Numbered from the stretch's first letter, positions 26,709-35,374 are shown. The stretch is DNA of 64,000 bases from Candidatus Villigracilaceae bacterium (GCA_026645935.1 JAPKMP010000006.1:1-64000); one strand, 5' to 3'. Program-made: numbers and translations. The notes: generated by a model not told the origin, from the letters alone.

Positions 26709-29272
26709 ACGCTTATGTTATTTCCCTCTCTGACCCCCATGCCACCCTTGACACTGTTGGCGGCAAAGGCTTGTCCCTGGCAAAAATGATCCAGGCTGGA
26801 TTCCTCGTCCCGGATGGATTCCACATCACCACCAAAGCCTATCGTCAATTCGTCGCGGTCAACGACTTGCAGATGAAAATCCTCGCAGCGCTCAAAGATT
26901 TGGACGTATCGCTTCCTGCGACACTGGAGACTGCTTCGAACACGATCCGCGAATTCTTCGACCACAGTTACATTCCAGCCGACCTGAGTGATGCAATCGT
27001 GGATGCATATCAGGCACTTGGTGAAGATCATGCCGTCGTCGCTGTTCGCTCTTCTGCAACAGCGGAGGACTTACCCGAAGCATCGTTCGCTGGTCAACAG
27101 GAAACCTATCTGAACATCCACGGTATTGATGAGGTGCTCGATGCGGTCAAAAAATGCTGGGCATCCTTGTGGACCGCGCGTGCCATTGCCTACCGTATCA
27201 AGAACAACATTGACCAGAGCACGGTCGCGCTCGCAGTTGTGGTGCAGGAGATGGTGGATGCCGAAGCCGCGGGGATTTTGTTCACGGCGAATCCCATCAA
27301 CGGGCATCGCGACGAGATGGTCATCAATGCCGCCTGGGGACTCGGTGAAGCAATCGTCGGCGGACTGGTTTCACCCGACACCATTGTCGCAGACAAAGCA
27401 ACAGGCAAGGTCAAGCAATATGATGTTGCAGAAAAAACTGTCATCACGGTGCGGACAGAAAAAGGAACCAGCCAAGAAAAACTCGAAGATGGGCGACGCA
27501 GTTCAAAAGTCTTGAACGAAGCGGAAGTCATCGAGTTGATGGACATCGCGCGGGGAATCGAATCCTTCTACGGCAGTCCACAAGATATCGAATGGTGTCG
27601 CGCGGACGGAAAATTTTTTATTGTCCAATCGCGTCCCGTCACCGCGCTGCCGCCCGAACCCGTGCAATGGATCGCGCCGAACCCGAAAGGCATGTACGCG
27701 CGCGGGAGCCTGTGCGAGCATTTGCCGAATCCAGTGTCGCCGTTGTTCGGCACACTCGGCGTCCGCATGGTCAACATCCCGACGGCGGAGATCGGCGAGA
27801 TGGCGCTGGGCGTGGGCGGCGACACGTACCAGTATCGAATCATCAACGGCTACGTGTACCTTGGCATGGTGCTGACCTGGCGTGAATGGGTCTCGATGGC
27901 GAAGGCGAGTTCGCAACTGACGCGCTCGATGTTCAAAGTGAGTCACGAACATTGGCAGGCGGGACGCAAGGAATTGATCGCAGCGGTTGCCGCGGCCGAT
28001 GAAAAAAATATCGAAGCGTTGACGCCGCTCGAATTGCTCGATAGCGCGCGCGAATTGATGATGGCAATCGGCAAGTTCTACACCGTCATCCAGGCCAGCA
28101 CACTGCCCTCCGCGTCGAGCAGTGAAATTGTGTTCACGCGCGCCTACAAATTCGCCAGCCGCAAAGACGACCCCAAACCCGAATCGCTCCTGCTCGGATT
28201 GGAGACCACGCCCCTGCGCGCGGAAAAATTCTTATTCGACCTGGGAACGTGGATTCGCGAACGCCCGACTTTGCACGACTTCACGCTTCGCACTTCGACC
28301 TCCGAGTTGGTCGCCGCGCTACAAGCCGATTCCACGCCCGAGGCGATTCCTGCCGCAGACTGGAGCGAGTTGAAAACTCGCTTTGAAAAGTATCTCGATG
28401 AGTTCGGTCACACCTCCTACGAATTCGACTTTATGAATCCGACCCCCGCCGAGACACCCGCCGTGATCCTCGACGCGCTCAAACTGTACGCCGACGGCAA
28501 AGGGACTGACCCGTATGCCCGTCAGCGCAACGCAGCAGGGACGCGAGAGAGAACGCTGAATCAGATTCGCAGTCGCTTCAAACTCGTCCCCAACCGCTGG
28601 CTCGACAAGTCCGTCAATTGGGCGTTGCGCGTCGCCCCCGACCGTGAAGACAGCATCGCCGACCTGGGCATGGGTCACACCACCCTGCGCCGATTCCTGG
28701 GCGAGTTGGGGGAACGCTTTGCCGCGCATGGCGCGCTCCAAAATGCGGAGGAGATCTACTGGCTGGTCGAAGACGAAGTGAGCGAACTCGCCTCCCAGCT
28801 CGAACGCGGCGAGTCCCTGCCCGATCATTCCGCACGAATCGCGGCTCGAAAGGCGGAGTGGCAGGAGCAGAAGAAACTCGTCCCGCCTGCCATGCTCCCC
28901 GAAACGTCCGTGTGGGCAAAGATGATGCCGTGGGGTCGCAAGAACATGACGGGGAACATGCTGACAGGCGTGGCGGGCGGCACGGGCAAGGTCACTGGCA
29001 CGGCGCGCGTCCTCTTCGGTCCCGAAGATTTCGGCAGGATGAAACCCGGCGACGTGCTGGTGGCGGTCACGACAACCCCTGCATGGACTCCGCTCTTCGC
29101 CATGGCATCCGCCATCGTCACAGATTTTGGCGGTCCGCTCAGTCACAGTTCCATCGTCGCGCGCGAATACGGCATCCCGGCAGTAGTGTCCACAGGTGTT
29201 GCCACGCGGCGCATCCGTGATGGTCAGACCATCACCGTGGATGGCGGCGCGGGCATTGTGTCGTTGAATTGA
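26705..29272 (+). CDS. Rifampin-phosphotransferase-like PEP-synthase-family enzyme
   Basis: An 855-residue enzyme with the order ATP-grasp domain, middle domain, swivelling phosphohistidine domain. The ATP part shows VAVRSSATAEDLPEASFAG, VVVQEMVDAEAAGILFTAN and FIVQSRPVTA. The phosphohistidine is His814 in FGGPLSHSSIVAREYG. The PEP-binding barrel of PEP synthase, normally C-terminal, is absent; this order and length match rifampin phosphotransferases, which transfer the beta-phosphate of ATP to the antibiotic. The middle domain that would decide substrate is not conserved enough to read by eye. AAGGAG precedes the ATG, which overlaps the MFS stop codon. Confidence 0.85.
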   Translation: MNAYVISLSDPHATLDTVGGKGLSLAKMIQAGFLVPDGFHITTKAYRQFVAVNDLQMKILAALKDLDVSLPATLETASNTIREFFDHSYIPADLSDAIVDAYQALGEDHAVVAVRSSATAEDLPEASFAGQQETYLNIHGIDEVLDAVKKCWASLWTARAIAYRIKNNIDQSTVALAVVVQEMVDAEAAGILFTANPINGHRDEMVINAAWGLGEAIVGGLVSPDTIVADKATGKVKQYDVAEKTVITVRTEKGTSQEKLEDGRRSSKVLNEAEVIELMDIARGIESFYGSPQDIEWCRADGKFFIVQSRPVTALPPEPVQWIAPNPKGMYARGSLCEHLPNPVSPLFGTLGVRMVNIPTAEIGEMALGVGGDTYQYRIINGYVYLGMVLTWREWVSMAKASSQLTRSMFKVSHEHWQAGRKELIAAVAAADEKNIEALTPLELLDSARELMMAIGKFYTVIQASTLPSASSSEIVFTRAYKFASRKDDPKPESLLLGLETTPLRAEKFLFDLGTWIRERPTLHDFTLRTSTSELVAALQADSTPEAIPAADWSELKTRFEKYLDEFGHTSYEFDFMNPTPAETPAVILDALKLYADGKGTDPYARQRNAAGTRERTLNQIRSRFKLVPNRWLDKSVNWALRVAPDREDSIADLGMGHTTLRRFLGELGERFAAHGALQNAEEIYWLVEDEVSELASQLERGESLPDHSARIAARKAEWQEQKKLVPPAMLPETSVWAKMMPWGRKNMTGNMLTGVAGGTGKVTGTARVLFGPEDFGRMKPGDVLVAVTTTPAWTPLFAMASAIVTDFGGPLSHSSIVAREYGIPAVVSTGVATRRIRDGQTITVDGGAGIVSLN

Positions 29273-29318
29273 ATATGAAAGGTCATTGAAAATCTGACTG
29301 AAATGAAGGCAGGTTGTT

Positions 29319-30953
29319 ATGAAAGACGGACAAGTCAAATCCAGCGGGGCGTATAACTTCAGAACGGGGGAATGGAACGACAGTTTGACCGGTGAGTTTC
29401 TCTGGTCGAACGTCAATGTCAGCGAAGCCGTGCCGGATGTGATGACGCCCAGTACCTGGTCGTTATGGCGGATTCATCATTACGACGCCAACCCGATCAA
29501 AATGCCGGGCAAGATTCCGTTTTGCGGAAACATTTGCGGACGTCCCTATCTCAACCTGAGCCTGCTCGCCTCTTTGTTCCGAGCTCTCGGAAGAGACATC
29601 CACAAGGAGATGCAAGGCGGCATGGTCGGTTCCGCACCGGATGAATTGAATATCCCCTTGATTCCATACTCGCCGATCACGGTCATTTGGGCGGTATTAC
29701 CGGGTATGTTGATAGCGCAAAGTCACGCGCGTCAAAGCCAGAAAGCCGTCTCGCAAATTACGACGACCATGCCCCAATGGCGCGAAGAGACGCTCAAAGT
29801 CATTCAAGCGGAACATGACAAATCTAATCTCTTGACGCTCTGGCATGAAAGCATCCTCCCAAAAATTTTTGAGATGTGCCGGATGGTACGCGGCGCGACC
29901 ATGGCGTTTGCGGATCCGGCCACAAGTCTGCGACTCGAATTGATAAAGGGAGTGGGAGAAGCCGATGCGAATACCATCATGTCGAACTTCTCCGAGGCAT
30001 CCGCCAATTTGGAAAGTCTTGGTCCGATAGTGGGTTTGTCACGCGTCGCCAATGGAAAAATGAGTCGGGAGGACTTTCTCAAAAGATATGGTCATCGCAG
30101 TCCGCATGAGATGGAATTGTTCATTGCGGGCAATGAAGAAGATAAGTGTTGGCTTGACCGTCAATTGACTGCGTTTGCCAGATCGCCCACCGATGTGGAG
30201 GGGTTGCTGGCAGGTCAACGCGCAGAGTTTGAAAATGCCTGGGAGCAGTATCAGGCGAAACGTCCGCGTGAGGCGGAAAAAATCCGGAAGAAATTAAATG
30301 CCGTTGCGCTGGCAGCTCGGAATCGCGAAGCCATCCGCTCCGAGTTGACGCGTCTCGCGCGGCTGGTGCGCCAATATTTATTGCGCGTGGGTGAAGTTAC
30401 TGGCTTGGGCGACGGGGTCTTCTTCCTGTCGCTGCACGAAATGACGAACGTCCTGGCAGGTGACGAAGCTGCAAAAGCGTACATCCCCGCGCGGCGGGTG
30501 ACGTATTTAAAGTATTCAGCATTGCCTCCCTATCCGTCCATCATCATTGGAAAATTCGACCCGTTCCAATGGGCGGCTGACTCGAACCGCCGCAGTGACT
30601 ATTTCGATTCTCGAAAGCCTGCGATCAAAACAACCAATGTCATCAAAGGTTTTGCAGGCGCAGCAGGTATTGTGGAGGGGATCGTTCGGCGAATTGACTG
30701 TGTGGAAGATGGAGATCTGATTCAGTCCGGAGAAATTTTGGTCACCGTGACAACCAATGTCGGTTGGACCCCGCTCTTCCCGCATCTCGCAGCAATTGTG
30801 ACCGATGTGGGTGCGCCGCTTTCCCATGCCGCCATCGTCGCACGTGAATTGGGCATCCCAGCCGTTGTTGGATGCGGCAATGCAACGATGCTGTTGAAAA
30901 CAGGCGACCACGTCCGCGTGGATGGCGCCAAGGGGATTGTGTCGCTGAATTGA
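29319..30953 (+). CDS. PEP-utilising mobile-domain protein lacking the ATP-grasp domain
   Basis: A 544-residue protein whose C-terminal domain is a swivelling phosphohistidine domain: VTVTTNVGWTPLFPH then VGAPLSHAAIVARELG, with His503. The middle part (for example DGVFFLSLHEM and IPARRVTYLKY) matches the substrate-domain region of the preceding enzyme, but there is no ATP-binding domain. The last 42 residues from the histidine align without gaps with the previous gene. It might receive phosphate from the ATP domain of its neighbour, 46 bases upstream, or may have lost activity. AGG seven bases before the ATG supports the start. Confidence 0.82.
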   Translation: MKDGQVKSSGAYNFRTGEWNDSLTGEFLWSNVNVSEAVPDVMTPSTWSLWRIHHYDANPIKMPGKIPFCGNICGRPYLNLSLLASLFRALGRDIHKEMQGGMVGSAPDELNIPLIPYSPITVIWAVLPGMLIAQSHARQSQKAVSQITTTMPQWREETLKVIQAEHDKSNLLTLWHESILPKIFEMCRMVRGATMAFADPATSLRLELIKGVGEADANTIMSNFSEASANLESLGPIVGLSRVANGKMSREDFLKRYGHRSPHEMELFIAGNEEDKCWLDRQLTAFARSPTDVEGLLAGQRAEFENAWEQYQAKRPREAEKIRKKLNAVALAARNREAIRSELTRLARLVRQYLLRVGEVTGLGDGVFFLSLHEMTNVLAGDEAAKAYIPARRVTYLKYSALPPYPSIIIGKFDPFQWAADSNRRSDYFDSRKPAIKTTNVIKGFAGAAGIVEGIVRRIDCVEDGDLIQSGEILVTVTTNVGWTPLFPHLAAIVTDVGAPLSHAAIVARELGIPAVVGCGNATMLLKTGDHVRVDGAKGIVSLN

Positions 30954-30960
30954 GCAACGA

Positions 30961-30991
30961 GGTGACTGTCATCTTCAAGATGACAGTCACC
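30961..30991. repeat. GGTGACTGTC hairpin, copy 1
   Basis: Perfect 15-base arms (GGTGACTGTCATCTT and complement) around one base, eight bases after the stop codon of the preceding gene. Related copies are at 32448-32478 and 33071-33102. There is no T-run, so it is a dispersed hairpin element rather than an ordinary terminator. Confidence 0.75.
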
Positions 30992-31004
30992 TAAAGGAGT
31001 TCCC

Positions 31005-31226
31005 ATGAATATCTCATAAATCTACATTGCCGTATCCATCATCGCTTTGGCGATCATCGCCTTTTCGTTTTCTTTGCTAGCAAGAACAGAAAGGAAAACA
31101 GACTCACGCCATTAGCCAGCCTTTCTTTTACATTTACGGTGTTAGGTGTCGTTTTTAGTGATGACAGATTGATTGGCTATGGCTTGATGGGTGTCGGAGT
31201 ACTTCTTGCTGTTGCTGATATGTAAA
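31005..31226 (+). pseudogene. Dead copy of the small membrane protein gene at 32495-32743
   Basis: The sequence copies the gene at 32495-32743, including the AAGGAGTT ribosome site. Its fifth codon, CAA in the intact copy, is TAA here (31017-31019), and a later frame change near 31075 is needed to recover NRLTPLAS and then LIGYGLMGVGVLLAV. It ends in a TAA at 31224-31226, earlier than the intact copy. No coding frame of useful length remains. Confidence 0.8.
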
Positions 31227-31355
31227 ACAGATCGGTAGTGGATAAGCCGAAGTGATAAATATGGGCTTTTTAGCCTACCCATCACTTGTTTCTATACCAC
31301 TACCAACAGATCAAAGCAGAAGTAAAACCCAGGACATCACCCCTGCTATGCTGAC

Positions 31356-31437
31356 AACAGACATCGGCACGTGCTGCATCGTGGATGGTCAGACTTTCAC
31401 CGTGGACGGCAGCGCAGGGACGGTAGAGTTGAAATAA
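31356..31437 (+). pseudogene. Remnant tail of a swivelling phosphohistidine domain
   Basis: The frame ending at TAA 31435-31437 encodes VDGQTFTVDGSAGTVELK, which matches the last residues of the rifampin-phosphotransferase-like enzyme (DGQTITVDGGAGIVSLN). Nothing upstream resembles the rest of the enzyme. The 129 bases between the dead small gene and this tail show nothing else recognisable. Confidence 0.65.
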
Positions 31438-31525
31438 AAGAAGATAACATATCAACACAGGAAATAAAATGCATGACGATTGGCATTCCCAACATCATCA
31501 TGATGGGCACTGCTAAGGAATACGA

Positions 31526-32326
31526 ATGAGAGAAATCCCCATTTCAACCACGCTTCAGGTACACGGATTATTTCAACCGCTCGAACACCATCTGCTTATT
31601 CGCGCGTTGTTCGAAGGCAACCTCATTGCAAAGATATTCGCGGATGGTAACCCCCAACCCAGGGCTGGATTGATCGCCTATAACAGCCGGTTCATTTTGG
31701 GCGGCGACCCCGAGGACGAATCGTTCAATCGGGATATCGCCGCGTATTTCCGCGAGACAGTTATACCGTCCCGCAATGGCGAGGGATTCCTTGTCACATT
31801 CACATCGGAAGCATGGATACCGACGCTGAACGCGCTGTTTGCCGGGAACGAGATCATCCTTGCGCCGCGGCTGTATTTTGAAGTGGCGCCCGATCAAAAT
31901 CTTGAGATAGACCTCCCCGAAGGGTTTTCGATCCAGCCCGTTGCGATGGAGCTTATGAAAAGCAACATGGAGGGACTCGAAACCCTCCGCGAAGAAATGT
32001 GTTCCGAGCGCGCTTCTGTGGAAGATTTTCTCGAAAAAAGTTTTGGCGTATGTCCTGTTTACGAAAATCAAATTGTAGGCTGGTGCCTCTCCGAATACAA
32101 CACCGACGACCGCTGTGAGATCGGCATCGCCACACTCCAACCGCATCAACGAAAGGGAATCGCAACCGCCATCACCAAAGCGTTCCTTATCGAAGCGGCA
32201 AAACACGGTTATCAATGCGTCGGCTGGGATTGCTGGGAAAGAAACGAAGCCTCTGTCGCCACTGCCCACAAGGCGGGTTTCGAGAAAAAGCACCGCGAGC
32301 AGGCAATGGTCATCATTCCGAGATAG
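31526..32326 (+). CDS. GNAT-family N-acetyltransferase
   Basis: A 266-residue acetyltransferase resembling the GNAT_acetyltr_2-type group with a long N-terminal half. The acetyl-CoA region is clear: CEIGIATLQPHQRKGIATAI, where QRKGIAT is the pyrophosphate loop (Q/R-x-x-G-x-A/G), followed by CVGWDCWERNEASVATAHKA. AAGGAAT precedes the ATG. It sits between two degenerate phosphohistidine-domain tails, so it may have been inserted into, or have survived, a rearranged region. Substrate unknown; antibiotic or amine acetylation would suit the neighbours but is a guess. Confidence 0.82.
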   Translation: MREIPISTTLQVHGLFQPLEHHLLIRALFEGNLIAKIFADGNPQPRAGLIAYNSRFILGGDPEDESFNRDIAAYFRETVIPSRNGEGFLVTFTSEAWIPTLNALFAGNEIILAPRLYFEVAPDQNLEIDLPEGFSIQPVAMELMKSNMEGLETLREEMCSERASVEDFLEKSFGVCPVYENQIVGWCLSEYNTDDRCEIGIATLQPHQRKGIATAITKAFLIEAAKHGYQCVGWDCWERNEASVATAHKAGFEKKHREQAMVIIPR

Positions 32327-32373
32327 AGTCTCATGCCAAACTTTTCATCCTTTCTGCAGAGGAAATATCCTAT

Positions 32374-32439
32374 CGCCGCATCGCGGATGATCAGACCGTT
32401 ACTGTATCTGGAAGTGAGGGGACTGTGTCGTTGAATTGA
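32374..32439 (+). pseudogene. Second remnant tail of a swivelling phosphohistidine domain
   Basis: The frame ending TGA 32437-32439 encodes RRIADDQTVTVSGSEGTVSLN, aligning with the end of the enzyme at 26705-29272 (RRIRDGQTITVDGGAGIVSLN). It directly precedes a GGTGACTGTC hairpin, as does the intact gene ending at 30953. The upstream part is gone. Confidence 0.72.
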
Positions 32440-32447
32440 GCCTGCAA

Positions 32448-32478
32448 GGTGACTGTCAGCTTGGAATTTACAGTCACC
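32448..32478. repeat. GGTGACTGT hairpin, copy 2
   Basis: Arms GGTGACTGT and ACAGTCACC with a 13-base middle that has lost the inner pairs of copy 1. Placed after the remnant tail and before the small membrane protein gene, the same context as copy 1. Confidence 0.72.
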
Positions 32479-32494
32479 TTTGAAGGAGTTTGAT

Positions 32495-32743
32495 ATGAAT
32501 ATCTCACAAATCTACATCGCAGTATCCATCGTGGTATTGGTGGTGATTGCCATTCTTATCTTTGTTGTTAGGAAGAATGGCAAGGAAAAGAGACTCACCC
32601 CATCAGCCAGTTTTGCTTTTGCATTTGTCCTGGCGGGTATCCTTTTTGGCGAGGACAGATTTGTTGGCTATGGCTTGATGGGAGTTGGGGTATTGTTAGC
32701 CGTCGTTAATATTTTCAACAAGTCAAAAACGAAAGGAGTTTGA
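32495..32743 (+). CDS. Small two-helix membrane protein
   Basis: An 82-residue protein with two hydrophobic helices (IYIAVSIVVLVVIAILIFVV and, after a basic loop, FAFAFVLAGILFG then LMGVGVLLAVVNIF). AAGGAGTT precedes the ATG at 32495. A dead copy lies at 31005-31226. One base separates it from the next gene, and both share the leader GGAGTTTGATATG. Function unknown. Confidence 0.75.
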   Translation: MNISQIYIAVSIVVLVVIAILIFVVRKNGKEKRLTPSASFAFAFVLAGILFGEDRFVGYGLMGVGVLLAVVNIFNKSKTKGV

Positions 32744-32744
32744 T

Positions 32745-33044
32745 ATGTCTAAAAACGAAAGCGGGCATCCCAAAGGCTATTGGATGGGTGTCGGCATCAG
32801 TATAGGCATAGCAATTGGCGCGGCTATGGGACCGATCTTCGATAACTTTGGAGTAGGTATCGGTATTGGCGTCGCCATCGGTTCGGGCATCGGCGCGTTG
32901 CTCGAGCAGAGAAACAAGGACAACATCCGTCCGCTCACCGAGCAGGAGCAGGCAAGGCAGAAGCGAAGCATCGCAATTGGATTGGCAGTGGCTGTCATTC
33001 TGGGCGCGTTACTCGTCATTGTCTACTTCCTTCAATCAAGGTGA
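32745..33044 (+). CDS. Small glycine-zipper membrane protein
   Basis: A 99-residue protein. The central stretch has repeated GxxxG-type glycines (MGVGISIGIAIGAAMGP, then GIGIGVAIGSGIGALLE), typical of glycine-zipper membrane segments. A basic loop and a last helix follow (IAIGLAVAVILGALLVIVYF). It has AAAGGAGTT before the ATG and is coupled to the preceding small membrane gene. Its first 16 residues resemble those of the glycosyltransferase-like gene at 33119. Function unknown. Confidence 0.75.
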   Translation: MSKNESGHPKGYWMGVGISIGIAIGAAMGPIFDNFGVGIGIGVAIGSGIGALLEQRNKDNIRPLTEQEQARQKRSIAIGLAVAVILGALLVIVYFLQSR

Positions 33045-33070
33045 CATGAGAGTAATGTCGTGTCCAAAAT

Positions 33071-33102
33071 GGTGACTGTCATCAGCAAAGATGACAGTCA
33101 CC
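33071..33102. repeat. GGTGACTGTC hairpin, copy 3
   Basis: Perfect 13-base arms GGTGACTGTCATC and GATGACAGTCACC around six bases, 16 bases before the start codon of the 33119 gene. No T-run. In this copy the hairpin lies in the leader of the next gene. Confidence 0.75.
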
Positions 33103-33118
33103 CTGTAATGAATTCGAT

Positions 33119-34447
33119 ATGTCTGCAAACGAAGATAAATATCACAAAAGTTATTGGATGGGCGCCGTCTTGATCGCGCTCATCCTCTTTGCCTACTATT
33201 TCTTCACCTGGCGCAACGCGTACAACTTCAGGGCTGCCATGGATGTATGCACGAAACCGTTCTGCGACCTTGCAGATTATTACTACCCGATGGGAGAGGC
33301 GGTCTTCCAAACGAAACTGCCCGTTGAAGGTTTTGTCTATTCTCCGTTCATTGCCATTCTGTTCGCTGCATTCCCGCTGTTTGGATTCGACGCCTCGCTC
33401 ATCCTCTGGGGTGTTTTGCAAATCCTCTTCATCATCCTCTATCTGTTTGCCTTCCGACAACTTGTTCCAGCCAAACTGCCGCTTCAGCTTCTCTTTGTTG
33501 TCCTCGCTTTGTCTTCATTTCCACTCCTGCATAACTTCAAATGGGGGCAGGTGGGCGTCTTATACACCATATCCATTTTGGGAACGATTCTTTTTCTTGA
33601 ACGCAACCAATTCGCCTTTGCCGCAACACTTCTGGCATTCGCGGTGAGCTTCAAATTCTTTCCGATCTTCTTTATCCTGCCATTTATCTTTCGCCGTGAC
33701 GTTCGCTTTCTCCTCTACGCGGCTGTTGCGTGTGGACTGTTTCTTATCATAATTCCCGGTCTGCTCCTGGGCATTGACGGCTTGTTGAGTTTTTATTCCG
33801 CCCTCTTCGATTCGTATCGTCATTTCGACTGGGTGATGACCAGTTACAACTCCCAGTTCTTCCCCCATGTCATGCTCCGTATGGCGGGAGCAACGGGCTT
33901 GGATCATGCCATGCTTCGACTGGCAATATCAGCAGATTTCGACCTTGATACCTACTTTCAAACCCTGCGTGGAATCGCCTACGGTCTTGCAGCATTGAAT
34001 ATGGGACTTGTCTTCTTGATCCAGCGCGCACACCTGCCCAATGCGAATCTATGGAGCGTACACATTCTCTTCCTGTCAATCCCCTTCCTTTTGCCAACGT
34101 CGTGGCCCGTTGACCTCGTGTATTTGCCGTTCGGACAGGCGCTCCTCGTCTGGAAAATTCTGGAGGGAGATAAAACCCTATCGTGGAGGCATCCGCTCCC
34201 GGCGCGGAAGGCGGCGTCGCTTCTTCTCCTGACCTCGATCATTATCTCAAATATCGTCTTCTTCAATCTCATCGGAAACAGGACTATCTATGGCTCCGTC
34301 GGCTTTGTCTTCTGGGCTGACCTGCTCCTCCTCATCGTCTCCTACATGGAAATCCTGCCGATCATATTGCGGCAGGTCCGCTCCATGTCGATTGGTAATT
34401 TTTTCTCCAGTGCAATAGAAAGGAGAGCCTACAATGACACACGATAA
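33119..34447 (+). CDS. GT87/DUF2029-like membrane glycosyltransferase
   Basis: A 442-residue membrane protein with about ten helices. It resembles DUF2029/GT87 polyprenol-phosphate-mannose-dependent transferases: an early loop with CDLADYYYPMGEAVF, FVYSPFIAILFAAFP and a helix rich in Phe (SFKFFPIFFILPFIF). The leader and first 15 residues (ending YWMG) copy those of the glycine-zipper gene upstream. The usual weak ribosome site is replaced by GAATTCGAT. It overlaps the next gene by 14 bases. It may add mannose or another sugar to cell-wall lipids or proteins. Confidence 0.75.
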   Translation: MSANEDKYHKSYWMGAVLIALILFAYYFFTWRNAYNFRAAMDVCTKPFCDLADYYYPMGEAVFQTKLPVEGFVYSPFIAILFAAFPLFGFDASLILWGVLQILFIILYLFAFRQLVPAKLPLQLLFVVLALSSFPLLHNFKWGQVGVLYTISILGTILFLERNQFAFAATLLAFAVSFKFFPIFFILPFIFRRDVRFLLYAAVACGLFLIIIPGLLLGIDGLLSFYSALFDSYRHFDWVMTSYNSQFFPHVMLRMAGATGLDHAMLRLAISADFDLDTYFQTLRGIAYGLAALNMGLVFLIQRAHLPNANLWSVHILFLSIPFLLPTSWPVDLVYLPFGQALLVWKILEGDKTLSWRHPLPARKAASLLLLTSIIISNIVFFNLIGNRTIYGSVGFVFWADLLLLIVSYMEILPIILRQVRSMSIGNFFSSAIERRAYNDTR

Positions 34448-35153
34448 CTATTTGTTCCGCAAGAATCAAATGATGAGAGCTTTTGCCAAATCACTCGCAC
34501 GCGCAAAGCCATGGGTCATTTCGTGGCTCGGCGAGGAGCAGGCACATCGGTTCATGCAAGAGGCGCGGCAGGAGTATGAGGCGTTGCTGCCGCGCATCCC
34601 CTACATTGGAACCAGTCCAGTGGCTCTCGGTTTTTTCATCCCGACGACCCGCTACCTTGCCATGTATCGCGCGCTTCAGAAGCAGGGTCGAACGGTGGAA
34701 GATGCCGGGCGTCTGGCATACAGGATCGGGGCAGAGGAGGCGAAGGCTATCCCATATCTCATCCGCCGGTTCATGGAGCGGCTTTGGTTTTCCCCATTGG
34801 TTGAATGGGGACTCCAGAAAAAAAATCTCAGGACCCAGCGGGTCAAGTATCCGGGGGAATCTGTCCTGCACTATATAAAAGGTGACGGACAAGAGTTTGA
34901 CTATGGCGTGGATTACACCGAATGTGCGGTGTGTAAATTTCTTCAAACAGAAAATGCCTTCGAACTCGCGCCTTATGCGTGCGCCATTGACAAACCTGTC
35001 AGCGAATTGATGGGCTGGGGATTGACCCGAATCAAAACCATCGCTGACGGATTCCCCAGGTGCGAGTTCCGTTTCAAGAGAGGCGGCGAGACGCGCGTGC
35101 CCATTCCTCAATCATTGGAGGTATTTCCGGGATCGGAACAGATAAAAACATAA
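34434..35153 (+). CDS. L-2-amino-thiazoline-4-carboxylate hydrolase-like protein
   Basis: A 239-residue protein of the ATC hydrolase family. The diagnostic C-terminal part reads VDYTECAVCKFLQTE, then LAPYACAIDKPVSELMGWGL, then IADGFPRCEFRFKRGGETR. The known enzyme opens a thiazoline ring on the way to cysteine; many homologues have other or unknown roles. AAGGAGAG precedes the ATG, which lies inside the end of the 33119 gene. No membrane segment. Confidence 0.82.
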   Translation: MTHDNYLFRKNQMMRAFAKSLARAKPWVISWLGEEQAHRFMQEARQEYEALLPRIPYIGTSPVALGFFIPTTRYLAMYRALQKQGRTVEDAGRLAYRIGAEEAKAIPYLIRRFMERLWFSPLVEWGLQKKNLRTQRVKYPGESVLHYIKGDGQEFDYGVDYTECAVCKFLQTENAFELAPYACAIDKPVSELMGWGLTRIKTIADGFPRCEFRFKRGGETRVPIPQSLEVFPGSEQIKT

Positions 35154-35171
35154 AGAAGAAAGGAGTTCGAC

Positions 35172-35348
35172 ATGTCCTCAAAATATCGTGTCCATCGTTT
35201 TAACCTCCGCATGACCGCCGATCAAAGCAAGTTGGAAAAATTCCTGAACAGTTTGGAAGGCGAGATCATCTCCATCATCCCGAACGTCACCTGGTTCCCA
35301 AGCGGCGCTTTGGTGGATTTTCTGCTCATTGTCGAAAAAGCAGCCTGA
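35172..35348 (+). CDS. Small 58-residue protein, unknown
   Basis: A 58-codon gene with a strong ribosome site (AAAGGAGTT, six bases before the ATG). It encodes a compact alpha/beta-looking protein: KYRVHRFNLRMTADQSKLEK, a helix, then IISIIPNVTWFPSGALVDFL. It follows the ATC-hydrolase-like gene by 18 bases and precedes the membrane gene by 26, so it belongs to the same run. I do not recognise the family. Confidence 0.7.
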   Translation: MSSKYRVHRFNLRMTADQSKLEKFLNSLEGEIISIIPNVTWFPSGALVDFLLIVEKAA

Positions 35349-35374
35349 GAAACTCGACTGAACATGGATAACTC

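Noticed and set aside
28319-29416. Long reverse-strand open frame (365 codons) opposite the rifampin-phosphotransferase-like gene
   Set aside because: It has no family motif or ribosome site and is explained by codon bias in the real gene on the other strand.
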